Shown here one piece after another: positions 33,638-42,022 of a stretch of 64,000 bases of DNA. Source of the DNA: a virus; the IMG/VR virus record IMGVR_UViG_3300030329_005658, positions 1-64,000 of that record; one strand, written 5' to 3'. The notes under the pieces were generated by a model. That model saw only the letters and a list, made by a program, of their open reading frames with translations, was not told the DNA's origin and did no database searches. The position numbers were made by a program, and so were the translations under genes. Each line of letters starts with the position of its first letter. The first letter of the stretch is position 1.

Positions 33638-34041
33638 TTTGGCTTGCGCTTCTAAAGCACCTTAAGATAGCAGCAGTCTTCTGCCGCCAGCATTGGCGCT
33701 GGTTGGTGGGGATTGTGGCTTTTGTTGTTGTCTATATGCTTGGCAGAAAAGGCGCAAGAGGTGTGATGGTTCAGGCTGAATTGGCTCGCAAACAATACAA
33801 AAGAGAAAGGGAAGCGATTGAAAGAGCGCATGAATTAGAGATTAAAAAGAGGCAAGAAGCTGAAAAGAGATACTCCGAAGCTTCGAAAATTATAGAACGG
33901 AGATATGAGAAAGACAAATCAAATATGTCAAAATCTAAAAAAGAAAGTATCAAACAAATGATCAAGAAAGCGAAGGACGATCCTGATGAAGTAAACAGGA
34001 TATTACAAAACGAACTAGGAATCAAAATGGAGGGTAAATGA
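33634..34041 (+). CDS. Membrane-anchored coiled-coil protein, i-spanin-like
   Basis: 135 residues, start GTG 33634 after GGAGG. One transmembrane segment near residues 24-40 (LVGIVAFVVVYMLG), followed by a highly charged coiled coil (ELARKQYKREREAIERAHEL and on) that would lie in the periplasm or cytoplasm. Inner-membrane spanins have this N-in anchor plus coiled coil, but the long lysine-rich end is unusual for them. Overlaps both neighbours by four bases. Classified by layout only. Confidence 0.5.
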   Translation: MIWLALLKHLKIAAVFCRQHWRWLVGIVAFVVVYMLGRKGARGVMVQAELARKQYKREREAIERAHELEIKKRQEAEKRYSEASKIIERRYEKDKSNMSKSKKESIKQMIKKAKDDPDEVNRILQNELGIKMEGK

Positions 34042-34451
34042 AATATTTTTTAATGGGATTTTTAATCACTTGGTCTAACGCGGCCATTGCTAGCGAGCCT
34101 GTGTTTGCTCCCTTGAAGAAAGGAGAGAGGGCACCTTTTGATGGCCGCTTGTTTAACGATGCCGCTGTGTCAAAGCTAATAATTGAAAATCGTCTAAAAG
34201 CAGAGCAGTGTAATATTGAAATTGAGTTTCATAAGAGTAGGGCGATTGCCAAAGAAAACTACAAGTACGCTCTCCTTGAGGCGAAATCCCAAGCTGCTGA
34301 TGAGCGTCTTAATGATTTAATTTCTATTAAGCAGGATGAAATAGATCGGATATCTAAGCAATTAAAGCCCAATAGGAATTCTTGGTGGCTGGCTGGTGGG
34401 TTTGTTACAGGTGTGCTAACATCGATTGGTATTATGCATGCTGTTAAGTAG
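34038..34451 (+). CDS. Exported coiled-coil protein with C-terminal anchor
   Basis: 137 residues. A signal peptide is visible (MKYFLMGFLITWSNAAIA, cut probably after ASA-like site near residue 19), then a conserved-looking GERAPFDGRLFNDAAVS stretch, a helical coiled coil with one Cys, and a C-terminal hydrophobic segment WWLAGGFVTGVLTSIGI. I recall the 'G..APFdG.L' pattern from other phage proteins near lysis genes, but it has no lipobox, so it is not a standard o-spanin. It overlaps the upstream gene by ATGA. With its neighbours it suggests an envelope-disruption cassette; no endolysin is seen nearby. Confidence 0.45.
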   Translation: MKYFLMGFLITWSNAAIASEPVFAPLKKGERAPFDGRLFNDAAVSKLIIENRLKAEQCNIEIEFHKSRAIAKENYKYALLEAKSQAADERLNDLISIKQDEIDRISKQLKPNRNSWWLAGGFVTGVLTSIGIMHAVK

Positions 34452-34460
34452 GAGATCCAT

Positions 34461-34838
34461 ATGAAGAACAAAGATCCAAATTATGCTATTAAAGTCGAAA
34501 AGGCAATTGCCGACAAATACGGAGAAGAAGCCGTTCAGAATCCAAAAGCCAACTGGACAGACGAGAAGGAAAAAGAATACCTTGAACAGCTAAGCCAGGT
34601 TTATAAAAATTCCTTGTCTTCTGCATGTGGCGAAGAGCAAGTAAATGGAGTTTTTATATCCAAGAAACTACTTAAAAGAGAATCGAAGCGCTCTTGTCCG
34701 GTTTGTAATACTTATTCATTTAAATCAAACGATGACCTTTACATGTCTAAATTCGAATGTTGTGAAAAGTGCTATATCCAGTGGGTAGAGGGCAGAGAGG
34801 AAAGATGGAAACAAGGATGGAGACCCAACAATGGCTAA
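34461..34838 (+). CDS. Zinc-ribbon protein, 125 aa
   Basis: A helical N-terminal half (YAIKVEKAIADKYGEEAV, DEKEKEYLEQLSQVY) is followed by a zinc-ribbon-like part: Cys79-Pro-Val-Cys82 and Cys100/Cys101-x-x-Cys104, ending in WVEGREERW. Ribosome site TAGGAG 6 bases before ATG. The stop overlaps the next gene by 8 bases. This unit has been seen in phage proteins near terminase genes (from memory), but no function is known to me. It could bind DNA or stabilise a packaging complex; inference only. Confidence 0.55.
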   Translation: MKNKDPNYAIKVEKAIADKYGEEAVQNPKANWTDEKEKEYLEQLSQVYKNSLSSACGEEQVNGVFISKKLLKRESKRSCPVCNTYSFKSNDDLYMSKFECCEKCYIQWVEGREERWKQGWRPNNG

Positions 34839-35376
34839 ATCAAATATTTTAGAAATAATTCAAGGACTTGCCCAAGCAGCATCAAATGGATATGATGGCG
34901 CCCATGACGAACGTTTTGTTCGCGATGGAGAGGTTAAAAAAGTCGGCCTTAAGAGAGAAGAGGGTTGCCCCATTATGGATAAGAGAGTTAATGATGGATT
35001 TAGCGTAAGGTTTATGGGCAACCAGATGTGTATTCATTATCAATCAGATGTTAAATTAAAAGAGATTTATGCTGGTGGCTTTGAAGATGAAATGGCACGT
35101 GTAATTAATGAGATTAAGAAGTTTCTTCAAAAAGAATATAAAGCCATCACTGGTAACTCAGTTACGTTGACTAAGGAAGGCGATATTAAGATCCTTGCTT
35201 CTTCAACCTCTAGAGTCAGAAGCTTCGTACAAGCTCATCAATATTTTTCGATTTCGGGCCTTAAAGTTGATCCGGATGCTGGTGGATCAGAGAACAGAAA
35301 AGTTGAAGATTCATGGCGCAGTTTTTTAGAACTGAGCAATAATAATAAAAGGCCCCCAAACGATACAAGGAAATAA
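34831..35376 (+). CDS. Hypothetical protein upstream of terminase (181 aa)
   Basis: No family recognised. It begins MAKSNILEIIQGLAQAASNG, has a mixed alpha/beta centre (FSVRFMGNQMCIHYQ; MARVINEIKKFLQKEYKAIT) and a disordered end (NNNKRPPNDTRK). The position directly before terminase is where T4-type genomes carry the small terminase gp16, but the predicted fold is not the long coiled-coil of gp16, so that identity is not claimed. Separated from terminase by 9 bases, so both are probably made together. Confidence 0.5.
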   Translation: MAKSNILEIIQGLAQAASNGYDGAHDERFVRDGEVKKVGLKREEGCPIMDKRVNDGFSVRFMGNQMCIHYQSDVKLKEIYAGGFEDEMARVINEIKKFLQKEYKAITGNSVTLTKEGDIKILASSTSRVRSFVQAHQYFSISGLKVDPDAGGSENRKVEDSWRSFLELSNNNKRPPNDTRK

Positions 35377-35385
35377 TAGGATGGT

Positions 35386-36969
35386 ATGGCCTTTAAACTT
35401 TCGAAACAAGATATTGTAAAGGAAATTGTTAAATCTGGCAAAAGCCCAATCTACTTTATTAATACGTATTGTAGAATTAGTCACCCCATGAGGGGCCTAA
35501 TACAATTTAAGACATATCCGTATCAGGATGATTTGCTAGATGATTATAACGATTTTCGTTTTAATATTATTTTAAAAGCAAGGCAGTTGGGGATTTCAAC
35601 AATCACCGCTGCCTATTGCGTTTGGTTCATGCTGTTTCACAAAGAAAAGAACATTGTTGTTCTTGCGACGAAGTTTAGCACAGCAGCCAACCTCGTTAAG
35701 AAAGTCAAAAGCATCATGAAGCACTTACCAGAGTGGATGAAAGTTGCGAGAATTTCAGTTGATAATAGAACATCTTTTGAGTTGTCTAATGGTTCCATAA
35801 TCAAAGCGGTGCCGACATCAGAAGACGCAGGTCGCTCAGAGGCGCTATCTCTATTGGTTGTTGATGAGGCTGCTCATATTGAGAAGATGACAGAAATATG
35901 GACTGCGGTCTATTCAACTCTCGCAACAGGTGGCCGTTGTATCGCCCTATCTACTCCAAAAGGAACAGGTAACTGGTTTCATAAAACATACATCGGAGCA
36001 GTTGATGGAGAGAACGAATTCAACCCGATAGAGTTAATGTGGGATGTACACCCAGAGAGAGATGCTGAGTGGTTTGAGCGTGAAACTAAAAATATGTCCA
36101 AAAGACAAATCGCTCAAGAATTGCTTTGTAATTTTAATACTTCCGGAGATACAGTTATTCACCCGGACGATTTGACATGGTTACATAAATTATTAAAGGA
36201 CCCAGATTACAGGACAGGCCATGATAGAAATTTCTGGATTTGGGAAAAGTACAATGAAGACAACACATATTTGCTCGTTGCGGATGTCGCAAGAGGCGAT
36301 GGGGCGGACAATTCAGTGTTCCACATCATTAAACTTGAGACAATGGAAGTGATAGCAGAATATCAGGGCAAACCAAATTTGGATATGTATTCCCAGATGC
36401 TTTATTCCGCCGGCTCTGAGTACGGCGACTGCCTTCTGGTCGTTGAGAACAATGGCATTGGGATATCAATATTAGAAAAGCTGGTTACTTTAGGGTATCC
36501 AAATCTGTATTATTCTGTTAAATCAACACACGAATTTGTAACACAAATCCAGGGCGAAAATATGAATAATGCTGTCGCTGGTTTTACAACATCGACCAAA
36601 ACCCGGCCACTGATAGTTGCCAAGTTGGAGGAATTCGTTAGAAATAAATTAATAAAAACTTATTCCTCAAGGTCTTATCATGAATTTAAAACTTTTATTT
36701 GGTCCAACGGGAAGCCCCAGGCGATGAGAAGCTATAACGACGATCTAGTTATGTCATTGGCAATTGCGTGTTGGGTCAGAGACACCGCACTACAAGTTAA
36801 TCAAAAGGAACAAGAATATAAAAAAGCAATGGTAAGCTCAATGTATATGAATACCACAAAGCTGAACACATCAATAAAGGGGATGGAAGGCTTTTCCCAG
36901 ACTCATCAGGAGAAATATGTTGATGAAATTCAACAAGTAAAAGATTTTTTATGGATTTACAAAGGATAA
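35386..36969 (+). CDS. gp17: Terminase large subunit, gp17-like
   Basis: 527 residues. The ATPase half has the Walker A variant KARQLGIST (Lys64-Thr72), Walker B LLVVDEAAH (Asp160, Glu161) and the coupling motif LSTPKGTG. The nuclease half has Asp300 in LLVADVARGDGAD, an acidic strand CLLVVENNG and a C-terminal YNDDLVMSLAIA with the last catalytic Asp. This is the motor and headful nuclease that packages DNA into the prohead through the portal. T4 gp17 is 610 residues; this is shorter, mainly at the ends. The portal gene follows after 6 bases, the classic head order. Confidence 0.95.
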   Translation: MAFKLSKQDIVKEIVKSGKSPIYFINTYCRISHPMRGLIQFKTYPYQDDLLDDYNDFRFNIILKARQLGISTITAAYCVWFMLFHKEKNIVVLATKFSTAANLVKKVKSIMKHLPEWMKVARISVDNRTSFELSNGSIIKAVPTSEDAGRSEALSLLVVDEAAHIEKMTEIWTAVYSTLATGGRCIALSTPKGTGNWFHKTYIGAVDGENEFNPIELMWDVHPERDAEWFERETKNMSKRQIAQELLCNFNTSGDTVIHPDDLTWLHKLLKDPDYRTGHDRNFWIWEKYNEDNTYLLVADVARGDGADNSVFHIIKLETMEVIAEYQGKPNLDMYSQMLYSAGSEYGDCLLVVENNGIGISILEKLVTLGYPNLYYSVKSTHEFVTQIQGENMNNAVAGFTTSTKTRPLIVAKLEEFVRNKLIKTYSSRSYHEFKTFIWSNGKPQAMRSYNDDLVMSLAIACWVRDTALQVNQKEQEYKKAMVSSMYMNTTKLNTSIKGMEGFSQTHQEKYVDEIQQVKDFLWIYKG

Positions 36970-36975
36970 TATAAT

Positions 36976-38868
36976 ATGGCTAAAAAATACAGAAAGGGTA
37001 ATAACCCATACAATGAAGCAAGTGGATTATTTAAATCGCTAACAAGGCTGTTTTCAGGCCCGATAGTCAACCGCAGAACGCAAACAGGCAGACAATTAAG
37101 ACGGAGGCATTTAGATATATACGCTAATCGCTTTAAGTCTGCGACGGGCAAACAGTTTAAGAAAACAGAATATAATCCCATGAACGTTCTCACGGTCAAC
37201 ATGATCTCCAATCGTAATAGGTCAGAGCGTTATGTTGATTTCGATCAAATGGAGTACGAACCGATTATTGCTTCGGCTCTTGATATATACGCTGATGAGA
37301 TGACAACATATTCAGGCCTAAATCCGATGCTTCGGATCAAGTGCCCGAATGATGAGATTAAATCAATTCTAGATTCATTGTACTTTAATGTTCTCAATAT
37401 CAACCATAACTTGTTCGGATGGTCTAGAACAATGTGTAAATATGGTGATTTGTTTTTATATCTTGATATTGATGAGAAGGTTGGGATTAAGAGTGTTATT
37501 GGGTTGCCCCAACATGAAGTCGAAAGACTTGAAGGAGAGGACGAGAGCAATCCAAATTATGTCCAATACCAGTGGAATAGCGCCGGCCTGACATTAGAAA
37601 ACTGGCAGGTGGCCCATTTCCGAGTATTGGGGAACGACAAGCATGTGCCTTATGGCACATCTGTCCTTGAGCCTGCTCGTCGTATTTGGAGGCAACTGAC
37701 GCTTCTTGAGGACGCAATGATGGCCTATCGCATTGTTAGATCACCAGAGCGACGAGTATTTAAGATTGATGTTGGAAATATTGCCCCTCAAGATGTAGAG
37801 CAGTATATGCAAAAGGTCATGACTCAGATGAAACGTCACCAGGTTGTTGACCCTAAAAGCGGCCGCGTGGACTTGAGATACAATCCGCTGTCTGTAGAAG
37901 AAGATTATTTTATTCCTGTTCGTGGTGGGTCTGCGTCGGAAATTACAAACTTGCCGGGTGGACAATTTACTGGAACGGTTGAGGATGTTAAATACCTTAA
38001 GGATAAGCTCTTTGCAGCGATTAAGATTCCTCAGGCCTATCTCACAATGGGCGAGGGTGCGATGGAAGATAAGACCACATTGGCCCAAAAGGACATCCGC
38101 TTCTCAAGAACCATTCAGAGGCTACAACGAGTTGTAATTTCAGAGCTTGAGAAAATTGGTATTATTCACCTGTTTACACTTGGGTTTAGAAGCGATGATC
38201 TTCTTTCGTTTTCTCTTCATCTTAACAATCCATCAAAAATAGCAGAATTACAAGAGCTTGAGCATTGGAAAACAAAGTTTGAAGCCGCCGGAGCAGCCAC
38301 AGAAGGATACTTCTCTAAGCGCTGGGTAGCGGAGCATATGCTTGGCATCTCAGAAGAAGAGTTTATTCGAAACCAGAGAGAGATGTTTCATGATATGAAA
38401 TTTGCTACCCAACTTCAAGGAGGGGAAGCAGAAGCCGCCGGTGGTGATTTGGGAGATCTTGGAGGCGGAGACTTGGGAGGTGGTCTTGGCGATCTTGGCG
38501 GTCTGGCCGGAGAAGACGCATCCCCTGAAGCAGAGCCACCAGCAGACGAAGAGGAGGATATTTTATTAGCAGAGCCCCCAGCAAAACGAGATGATGCCCC
38601 TCAGTATAAGCGAGGCAAATACAAAAGGCACAAGAGTACTTATAATAAAGGCGGCAGAAAAAAGAATATTAAGAATCAAGCAACGGGCGAGTATGGCAAT
38701 ACTAATAGAAGTATGTGGATGGGAGCGTCTGAATTAAGACAGTTATCAAAAGGAATCACTGAATCTCACCAACTTGAAGAAAATAAACTATTTAATACAA
38801 AACATGAAGTAAGCAAGTTGCTTTATGGCTTGCTAAAAAAGGAGAATAAAGATCATGAAACACAATAA
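36976..38868 (+). CDS. gp20: Portal vertex protein, gp20-like
   Basis: 630 residues; T4 gp20 is 524. The portal core is recognisable: EYEPIIASALDIYADEMTT, KYGDLFLYLDID, VAHFRVLG, RIVRSPERRVFKIDVG, and KDKLFAAIKIPQAYLTMGEG. These form the dodecameric ring through which DNA passes. After residue about 475 there is an added tail: a Gly/Asp/Leu repeat (DLGGGDLGGGLGDLGG), an acidic linker, a Lys/Arg-rich patch (KRGKYKRHKSTYNKGG), then a helix that may dock to the core. T4 gp20 lacks this tail. It overlaps the next gene by 14 bases. Confidence 0.95.
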   Translation: MAKKYRKGNNPYNEASGLFKSLTRLFSGPIVNRRTQTGRQLRRRHLDIYANRFKSATGKQFKKTEYNPMNVLTVNMISNRNRSERYVDFDQMEYEPIIASALDIYADEMTTYSGLNPMLRIKCPNDEIKSILDSLYFNVLNINHNLFGWSRTMCKYGDLFLYLDIDEKVGIKSVIGLPQHEVERLEGEDESNPNYVQYQWNSAGLTLENWQVAHFRVLGNDKHVPYGTSVLEPARRIWRQLTLLEDAMMAYRIVRSPERRVFKIDVGNIAPQDVEQYMQKVMTQMKRHQVVDPKSGRVDLRYNPLSVEEDYFIPVRGGSASEITNLPGGQFTGTVEDVKYLKDKLFAAIKIPQAYLTMGEGAMEDKTTLAQKDIRFSRTIQRLQRVVISELEKIGIIHLFTLGFRSDDLLSFSLHLNNPSKIAELQELEHWKTKFEAAGAATEGYFSKRWVAEHMLGISEEEFIRNQREMFHDMKFATQLQGGEAEAAGGDLGDLGGGDLGGGLGDLGGLAGEDASPEAEPPADEEEDILLAEPPAKRDDAPQYKRGKYKRHKSTYNKGGRKKNIKNQATGEYGNTNRSMWMGASELRQLSKGITESHQLEENKLFNTKHEVSKLLYGLLKKENKDHETQ

Positions 38869-39670
38869 GAAAAGAAATACCGCTTTTCTTTATGAATGCC
38901 TTGTAAAGGAATTGACAAAAGCAATTGTTAGAAAGGAGAGTAAAAGGAAAAATAAAATCATTAATATTTTAAAAGATAATTTTAAAAAAGGGTCTGCGCT
39001 TAAAGCAGAGCTTGATGTTTATAAATCGATTACTGAGTGTAAAAAACTTTCAAAGGACTTTGCGAGGCGACTCCTTGTGGAAACTAAAAAAGATTTTGAC
39101 TCTATTGATAAGAGAAGGGTCTTCAACGAGCAGACTAATCTCATTAAGCAGATTAATGAATCTCTATCGAATAACGTATTCGCCAATTTTATTTCAAATT
39201 ATAAAAACATTGCTTCTGTCGGGCAATATTTTCAATCCAATGACCTTAAAGCCAAGAGTCGTCTTTTGGTCGAGACAAGAGTTATGAATTTGCTGACCTC
39301 CGAAAAGAAACCAGAAGAGAAAATGCGGCATATTGATAATTTAACCTATAAGACCTTCACTGATAAATTTAACAAGACGTATAATAAGTCTCTAAGACAA
39401 GAGCAGAAAGATTTGTTGATGAATTATATTGTTTCATTTTCTGACAACGGGTTGGCCCTTAAATCGTTCTTAAACGAGGAAATTTTGCGTCTTAAAAATA
39501 CCCTTAGGGAACATACCAAAAAAGAAAAAATCGCTAAAAATAAGGCCTTTTTGGCGAAAACAGAGCAAGTTTTAAACAAGCTTGAAAGTTTCAAGGGTAT
39601 TCCAATCTCTGAGGAGATGGTCAAGGATGTGTTCTATATCCAAGATCTTGTTTTGGAGGTGGAAAAATAA
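38855..39670 (+). CDS. Lysine-rich helical protein, probable prohead core component
   Basis: 271 residues, largely alpha-helical and basic, starting MKHNKKRNTAFLYECLVKEL. No family recognised. In T4 the genes between portal and protease (67, 68) encode small prohead core proteins; this gene is in that position but is longer. The start overlaps the portal stop by 14 bases and the stop overlaps the next start (TAATG), so it is produced in step with portal. A role in prohead core or portal initiation is inferred. Confidence 0.5.
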   Translation: MKHNKKRNTAFLYECLVKELTKAIVRKESKRKNKIINILKDNFKKGSALKAELDVYKSITECKKLSKDFARRLLVETKKDFDSIDKRRVFNEQTNLIKQINESLSNNVFANFISNYKNIASVGQYFQSNDLKAKSRLLVETRVMNLLTSEKKPEEKMRHIDNLTYKTFTDKFNKTYNKSLRQEQKDLLMNYIVSFSDNGLALKSFLNEEILRLKNTLREHTKKEKIAKNKAFLAKTEQVLNKLESFKGIPISEEMVKDVFYIQDLVLEVEK

Positions 39671-40257
39671 TGGCAATCAAAGTTAAAGTTGAGCAGCCTC
39701 AGTTGCCCCCAATTAAAGTTAAACTAACAGAGCCAATCAAAGTTAAGGTCACAGACCCGAGCAAACGTGTTGTTGAATTTAAACTGATGCTCCGCAGGGC
39801 TCTTAACGGTGACCTCATGATTTTTGATCATTCAGATATTGATATCGTTATAATGCCTGAAAAAAAGAAAATCATTGCTTTTGCCAAAGACCTTATGACT
39901 GAATCTGTTTACGGCGCTGAAAATCGACTCTTGGAGCATTTAAAAAGAAAGGGCATTATAGCTATTGACTCAATCCAGGGTGGTAACGTATACGGCTCTC
40001 TTGAGGCGCAAATTCATGAATCCAATGAGCTTGACCCGATTAAAGCAACTCTTTACGAGGTGAGTCAGTGGATGGACCAAGAGCGTCCGTATTTTAAATC
40101 CAGGCAGGCCTTTGATGATATGATGGATGATCACCTCGTAGATCCAAGCGACGAAGAATCGACAGAGTTGGGTGAGGTTCCCCATGAAGAGCAAAAGGGA
40201 TCAATTTTGCAACGTGGATTGTTTGCGCCCTATTTATATGGTAAATACACATACTAA
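39670..40257 (+). CDS. Head-region protein, 195 aa
   Basis: Starts with a repeated IKVKV element (MAIKVKVEQPQLPPIKVKLT then IKVKVTDP), followed by an alpha/beta part (FKLMLRRALNGDLMIFDHSDIDIVIMPEKKK) and an acidic end (DPSDEESTELGEV) with a last GLFAPYLYGKYTY. I do not recognise the family. It overlaps the previous stop by one base. The final part of its gene contains a CTATTTAT motif that may serve the next gene. Context suggests a head-assembly or prohead role. Confidence 0.5.
   Translation: MAIKVKVEQPQLPPIKVKLTEPIKVKVTDPSKRVVEFKLMLRRALNGDLMIFDHSDIDIVIMPEKKKIIAFAKDLMTESVYGAENRLLEHLKRKGIIAIDSIQGGNVYGSLEAQIHESNELDPIKATLYEVSQWMDQERPYFKSRQAFDDMMDDHLVDPSDEESTELGEVPHEEQKGSILQRGLFAPYLYGKYTY
40230..40237 (+). 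promoter_or_regulatory. Candidate late promoter element (CTATTTAT) inside upstream gene
   Basis: A motif copy 34 bases before ATG 40272, within the codons for PYLYG of the upstream gene. Being in coding DNA, it is weaker evidence than the intergenic copies. Confidence 0.3.
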
Positions 40258-40271
40258 AGGAGATTATTATC

Positions 40272-41111
40272 ATGAAATTAACAAATAAGATGTTAGAACG
40301 ATATATTAGAGAGGAAATTCAAAAAGAAGGATTTTTTGGAGATATTGTTTCAAAAGGCAAAAAAATGATTGGCATGGGAGGCTTAGGTCTTGAACAAGAA
40401 TTGGATAGATTGGAGACTAACTTGCAAAAATTAATTGATGCATCACCGGGGCTAAAGATGATTAACTGGGGCTTTTTAAACGTGGTTCCTATTGATAGTC
40501 GTATCGCCAAAAGATTTGGGACTGTTCATGGCGGTGATGAAGGTCAAATTTTAAGATATATTAAATCTAGAGGCAGTGGGTCTAATTGGAAAAGAACAAT
40601 GTCTGTTCCTGGGGCGGCTCAAAATAATATGTATAGATTGGCTCAATATTTAGCACATGGCACACAATCAGGCGCAATGAGTGGGTATTCTGGGGAAGGG
40701 CAATCTGGAAAAGATATCTCAAAAGTGATGAATAAGTTTAGAAGCAAACACGCAGAAAAATTTGGTTTAAGAAATTACTACAACCTATCATATATGACAG
40801 GTATGGCCATAGAACACATTAAGGCGCATATTTCTAAATTAGAGGCAAACGAAATGGGACACGGGCAGGCCGTAAAAGATGCACTTTCAGAAATGAATGA
40901 AAAAATAGAGAAATTAATTAAAAATTTAGCTATGTATTTGAAAAAATTAGCCTCTTATATTGGCACTAGATTGGGAGCAGCGAAAGCATCGAGACAACAA
41001 GGGACACCCATAGAGCCAGTTTACGGCTTAGGGAAAACTGTTCCATATGGGGCTGCTGCTCAAGCCAAGGAGTGGGCTGAAAAAACCTCTGGTATATTGG
41101 GAATATCTTAA
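40272..41111 (+). CDS. Possible internal head protein with targeting-like N-terminus
   Basis: 279 residues with AAGGAG 9 bases upstream of the start. The N-terminus MKLTNKMLERYIREEIQKEG is almost the same as that of the gene at 41542 (MKLTKKLLEQYIRKAMKES), while the rest differs. T4 internal head proteins carry a short N-terminal capsid-targeting peptide removed by gp21 after an (I/L)xE motif; I12-R13-E14 fits that rule here. The body has Gly-rich and helical parts (EHIKAHISKLEAN) and no enzymatic motif I recognise. Its identity as an internal protein ejected with DNA is an inference. Confidence 0.45.
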   Translation: MKLTNKMLERYIREEIQKEGFFGDIVSKGKKMIGMGGLGLEQELDRLETNLQKLIDASPGLKMINWGFLNVVPIDSRIAKRFGTVHGGDEGQILRYIKSRGSGSNWKRTMSVPGAAQNNMYRLAQYLAHGTQSGAMSGYSGEGQSGKDISKVMNKFRSKHAEKFGLRNYYNLSYMTGMAIEHIKAHISKLEANEMGHGQAVKDALSEMNEKIEKLIKNLAMYLKKLASYIGTRLGAAKASRQQGTPIEPVYGLGKTVPYGAAAQAKEWAEKTSGILGIS

Positions 41112-41129
41112 TAAACAATAGGAAGATTA

Positions 41130-41450
41130 ATGAATTTACTTTACTTTATTCTAGCCTCGTATGGCATGACCTTTATTCTGGTATACGGCAAGATATTTGA
41201 AGATGTAAGGCCCAAAAAGGACTATACAAAAAAGTGGAATACCTTATGGCATTGTCCTCTTTGTTTGGGATTCTGGGTCGGATGTTTCTTATTTTTGATA
41301 AATGGTTTCACCGAACTATTTACTTTCGAGTATTCAATCGCAAACTTTTTTATTTGTGGTTGTATCTCAGCCGGGTCATCTTATTTCCTATCAATGATAG
41401 TAAAAGACGAAGGCATCAATGTTAACCATATAGGAGTTGGTCATGACTAA
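41130..41450 (+). CDS. Integral membrane protein, DUF1360-like
   Basis: 106 residues with three likely membrane segments (LLYFILASYGMTFILVYG, FWVGCFLFLINGFTELF, IANFFICGCISAGSSYFL). The signature WHCPLCLGFWVGC matches the CxxCxGFW motif of small bacterial and phage membrane proteins usually called DUF1360. Their function is unknown. The gene lies between possible head proteins, which is an odd place for a membrane protein, and overlaps a 17-codon reading frame that ends just before a terminator. Confidence 0.65.
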   Translation: MNLLYFILASYGMTFILVYGKIFEDVRPKKDYTKKWNTLWHCPLCLGFWVGCFLFLINGFTELFTFEYSIANFFICGCISAGSSYFLSMIVKDEGINVNHIGVGHD

Positions 41451-41496
41451 GAAATGGATGCTTCAACCAGTGAGACGTTGCTGTAGCGGAAGCTGA
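41443..41496 (+). CDS. 17-residue peptide before a terminator
   Basis: ATG 41443 follows TAGGAGTTGGTC, a good ribosome site, and encodes MTKKWMLQPVRRCCSGS. It overlaps the previous stop by eight bases and ends four bases before a strong hairpin. The basic Cys-Cys ending is curious. It may be a real micropeptide or a way of bringing ribosomes close to the terminator. Confidence 0.35.
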   Translation: MTKKWMLQPVRRCCSGS

Positions 41497-41499
41497 ATC

Positions 41500-41527
41500 G
41501 TGGGGGTTGCGCCCCCCACATTTTTTT
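41500..41527 (+). terminator. Intrinsic terminator
   Basis: Perfect seven-pair stem GTGGGGG / CCCCCAC with a short loop, followed by ATTTTTTT. A strong factor-independent terminator that divides the head operon before the gene at 41542. Confidence 0.9.
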
Positions 41528-41541
41528 AAGGAATTATTAAA

Positions 41542-42021
41542 GTGAAATTAACTAAGAAATTATTGGAACAATATATTAGAAAAGCGATGAAAGAGTCTAG
41601 GTGGGATCGGAGAGGCTACAGCCAATCCGCGGAAAGAAGACGTGAAATGAATATTGGCACTGGGGCAAGCCCCGGACCACAATCCGATTGGTATGTTGAC
41701 GATAATTATGAGCCACCACCTGCGCCCATCTACAAATCTCATATTGAGAGAGCGCAGAGAATTGCGGCTGGAAATAAAATGACAGTGCAATTGATGGTCG
41801 ATCAGTGTATAGAGTTAGCTCCCACAGTGCAAGACGAAGATCGTGAGCCAACGATAGAGCATATCGCTGCCGAGGTTGCTGCTAAAATATCATCACAAAG
41901 GCGCTATACGATAACAAAAGAAGACCTTCTAACACCCACTCATCGCCGAACAATCGGAAATTTGCTGGATGCGGCCATTAAGGATCACCGAGGTATACCT
42001 TTAGAGCCGAGGAAGACCTAA
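41542..42021 (+). CDS. Possible prohead core/internal protein with targeting-like N-terminus
   Basis: 159 residues, start GTG 41542. The N-terminus MKLTKKLLEQYIRKAMKES repeats that of the gene at 40272, also at the DNA level (about 31 of 39 bases). After it comes a Pro/Arg-rich, disordered stretch and a helical end with EDREPTIEHIAAEVAAK. No enzyme motif. An L7-L8-E9 site would fit gp21 cleavage. It lies two bases before the protease gene, as expected of a protease substrate in the prohead. The assignment is inferred. Confidence 0.45.
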   Translation: MKLTKKLLEQYIRKAMKESRWDRRGYSQSAERRREMNIGTGASPGPQSDWYVDDNYEPPPAPIYKSHIERAQRIAAGNKMTVQLMVDQCIELAPTVQDEDREPTIEHIAAEVAAKISSQRRYTITKEDLLTPTHRRTIGNLLDAAIKDHRGIPLEPRKT

Positions 42022-42022
42022 C

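Noticed and set aside
36976-38868. Glycine/aspartate repeat in portal as a frameshift or assembly artefact
   Set aside because: The frame continues through the repeat into a helical end and the stop overlaps the next start normally.
41497-41541. Possible tRNA or small RNA in the gap before 41542
   Set aside because: Only a terminator hairpin with a T run; no cloverleaf.
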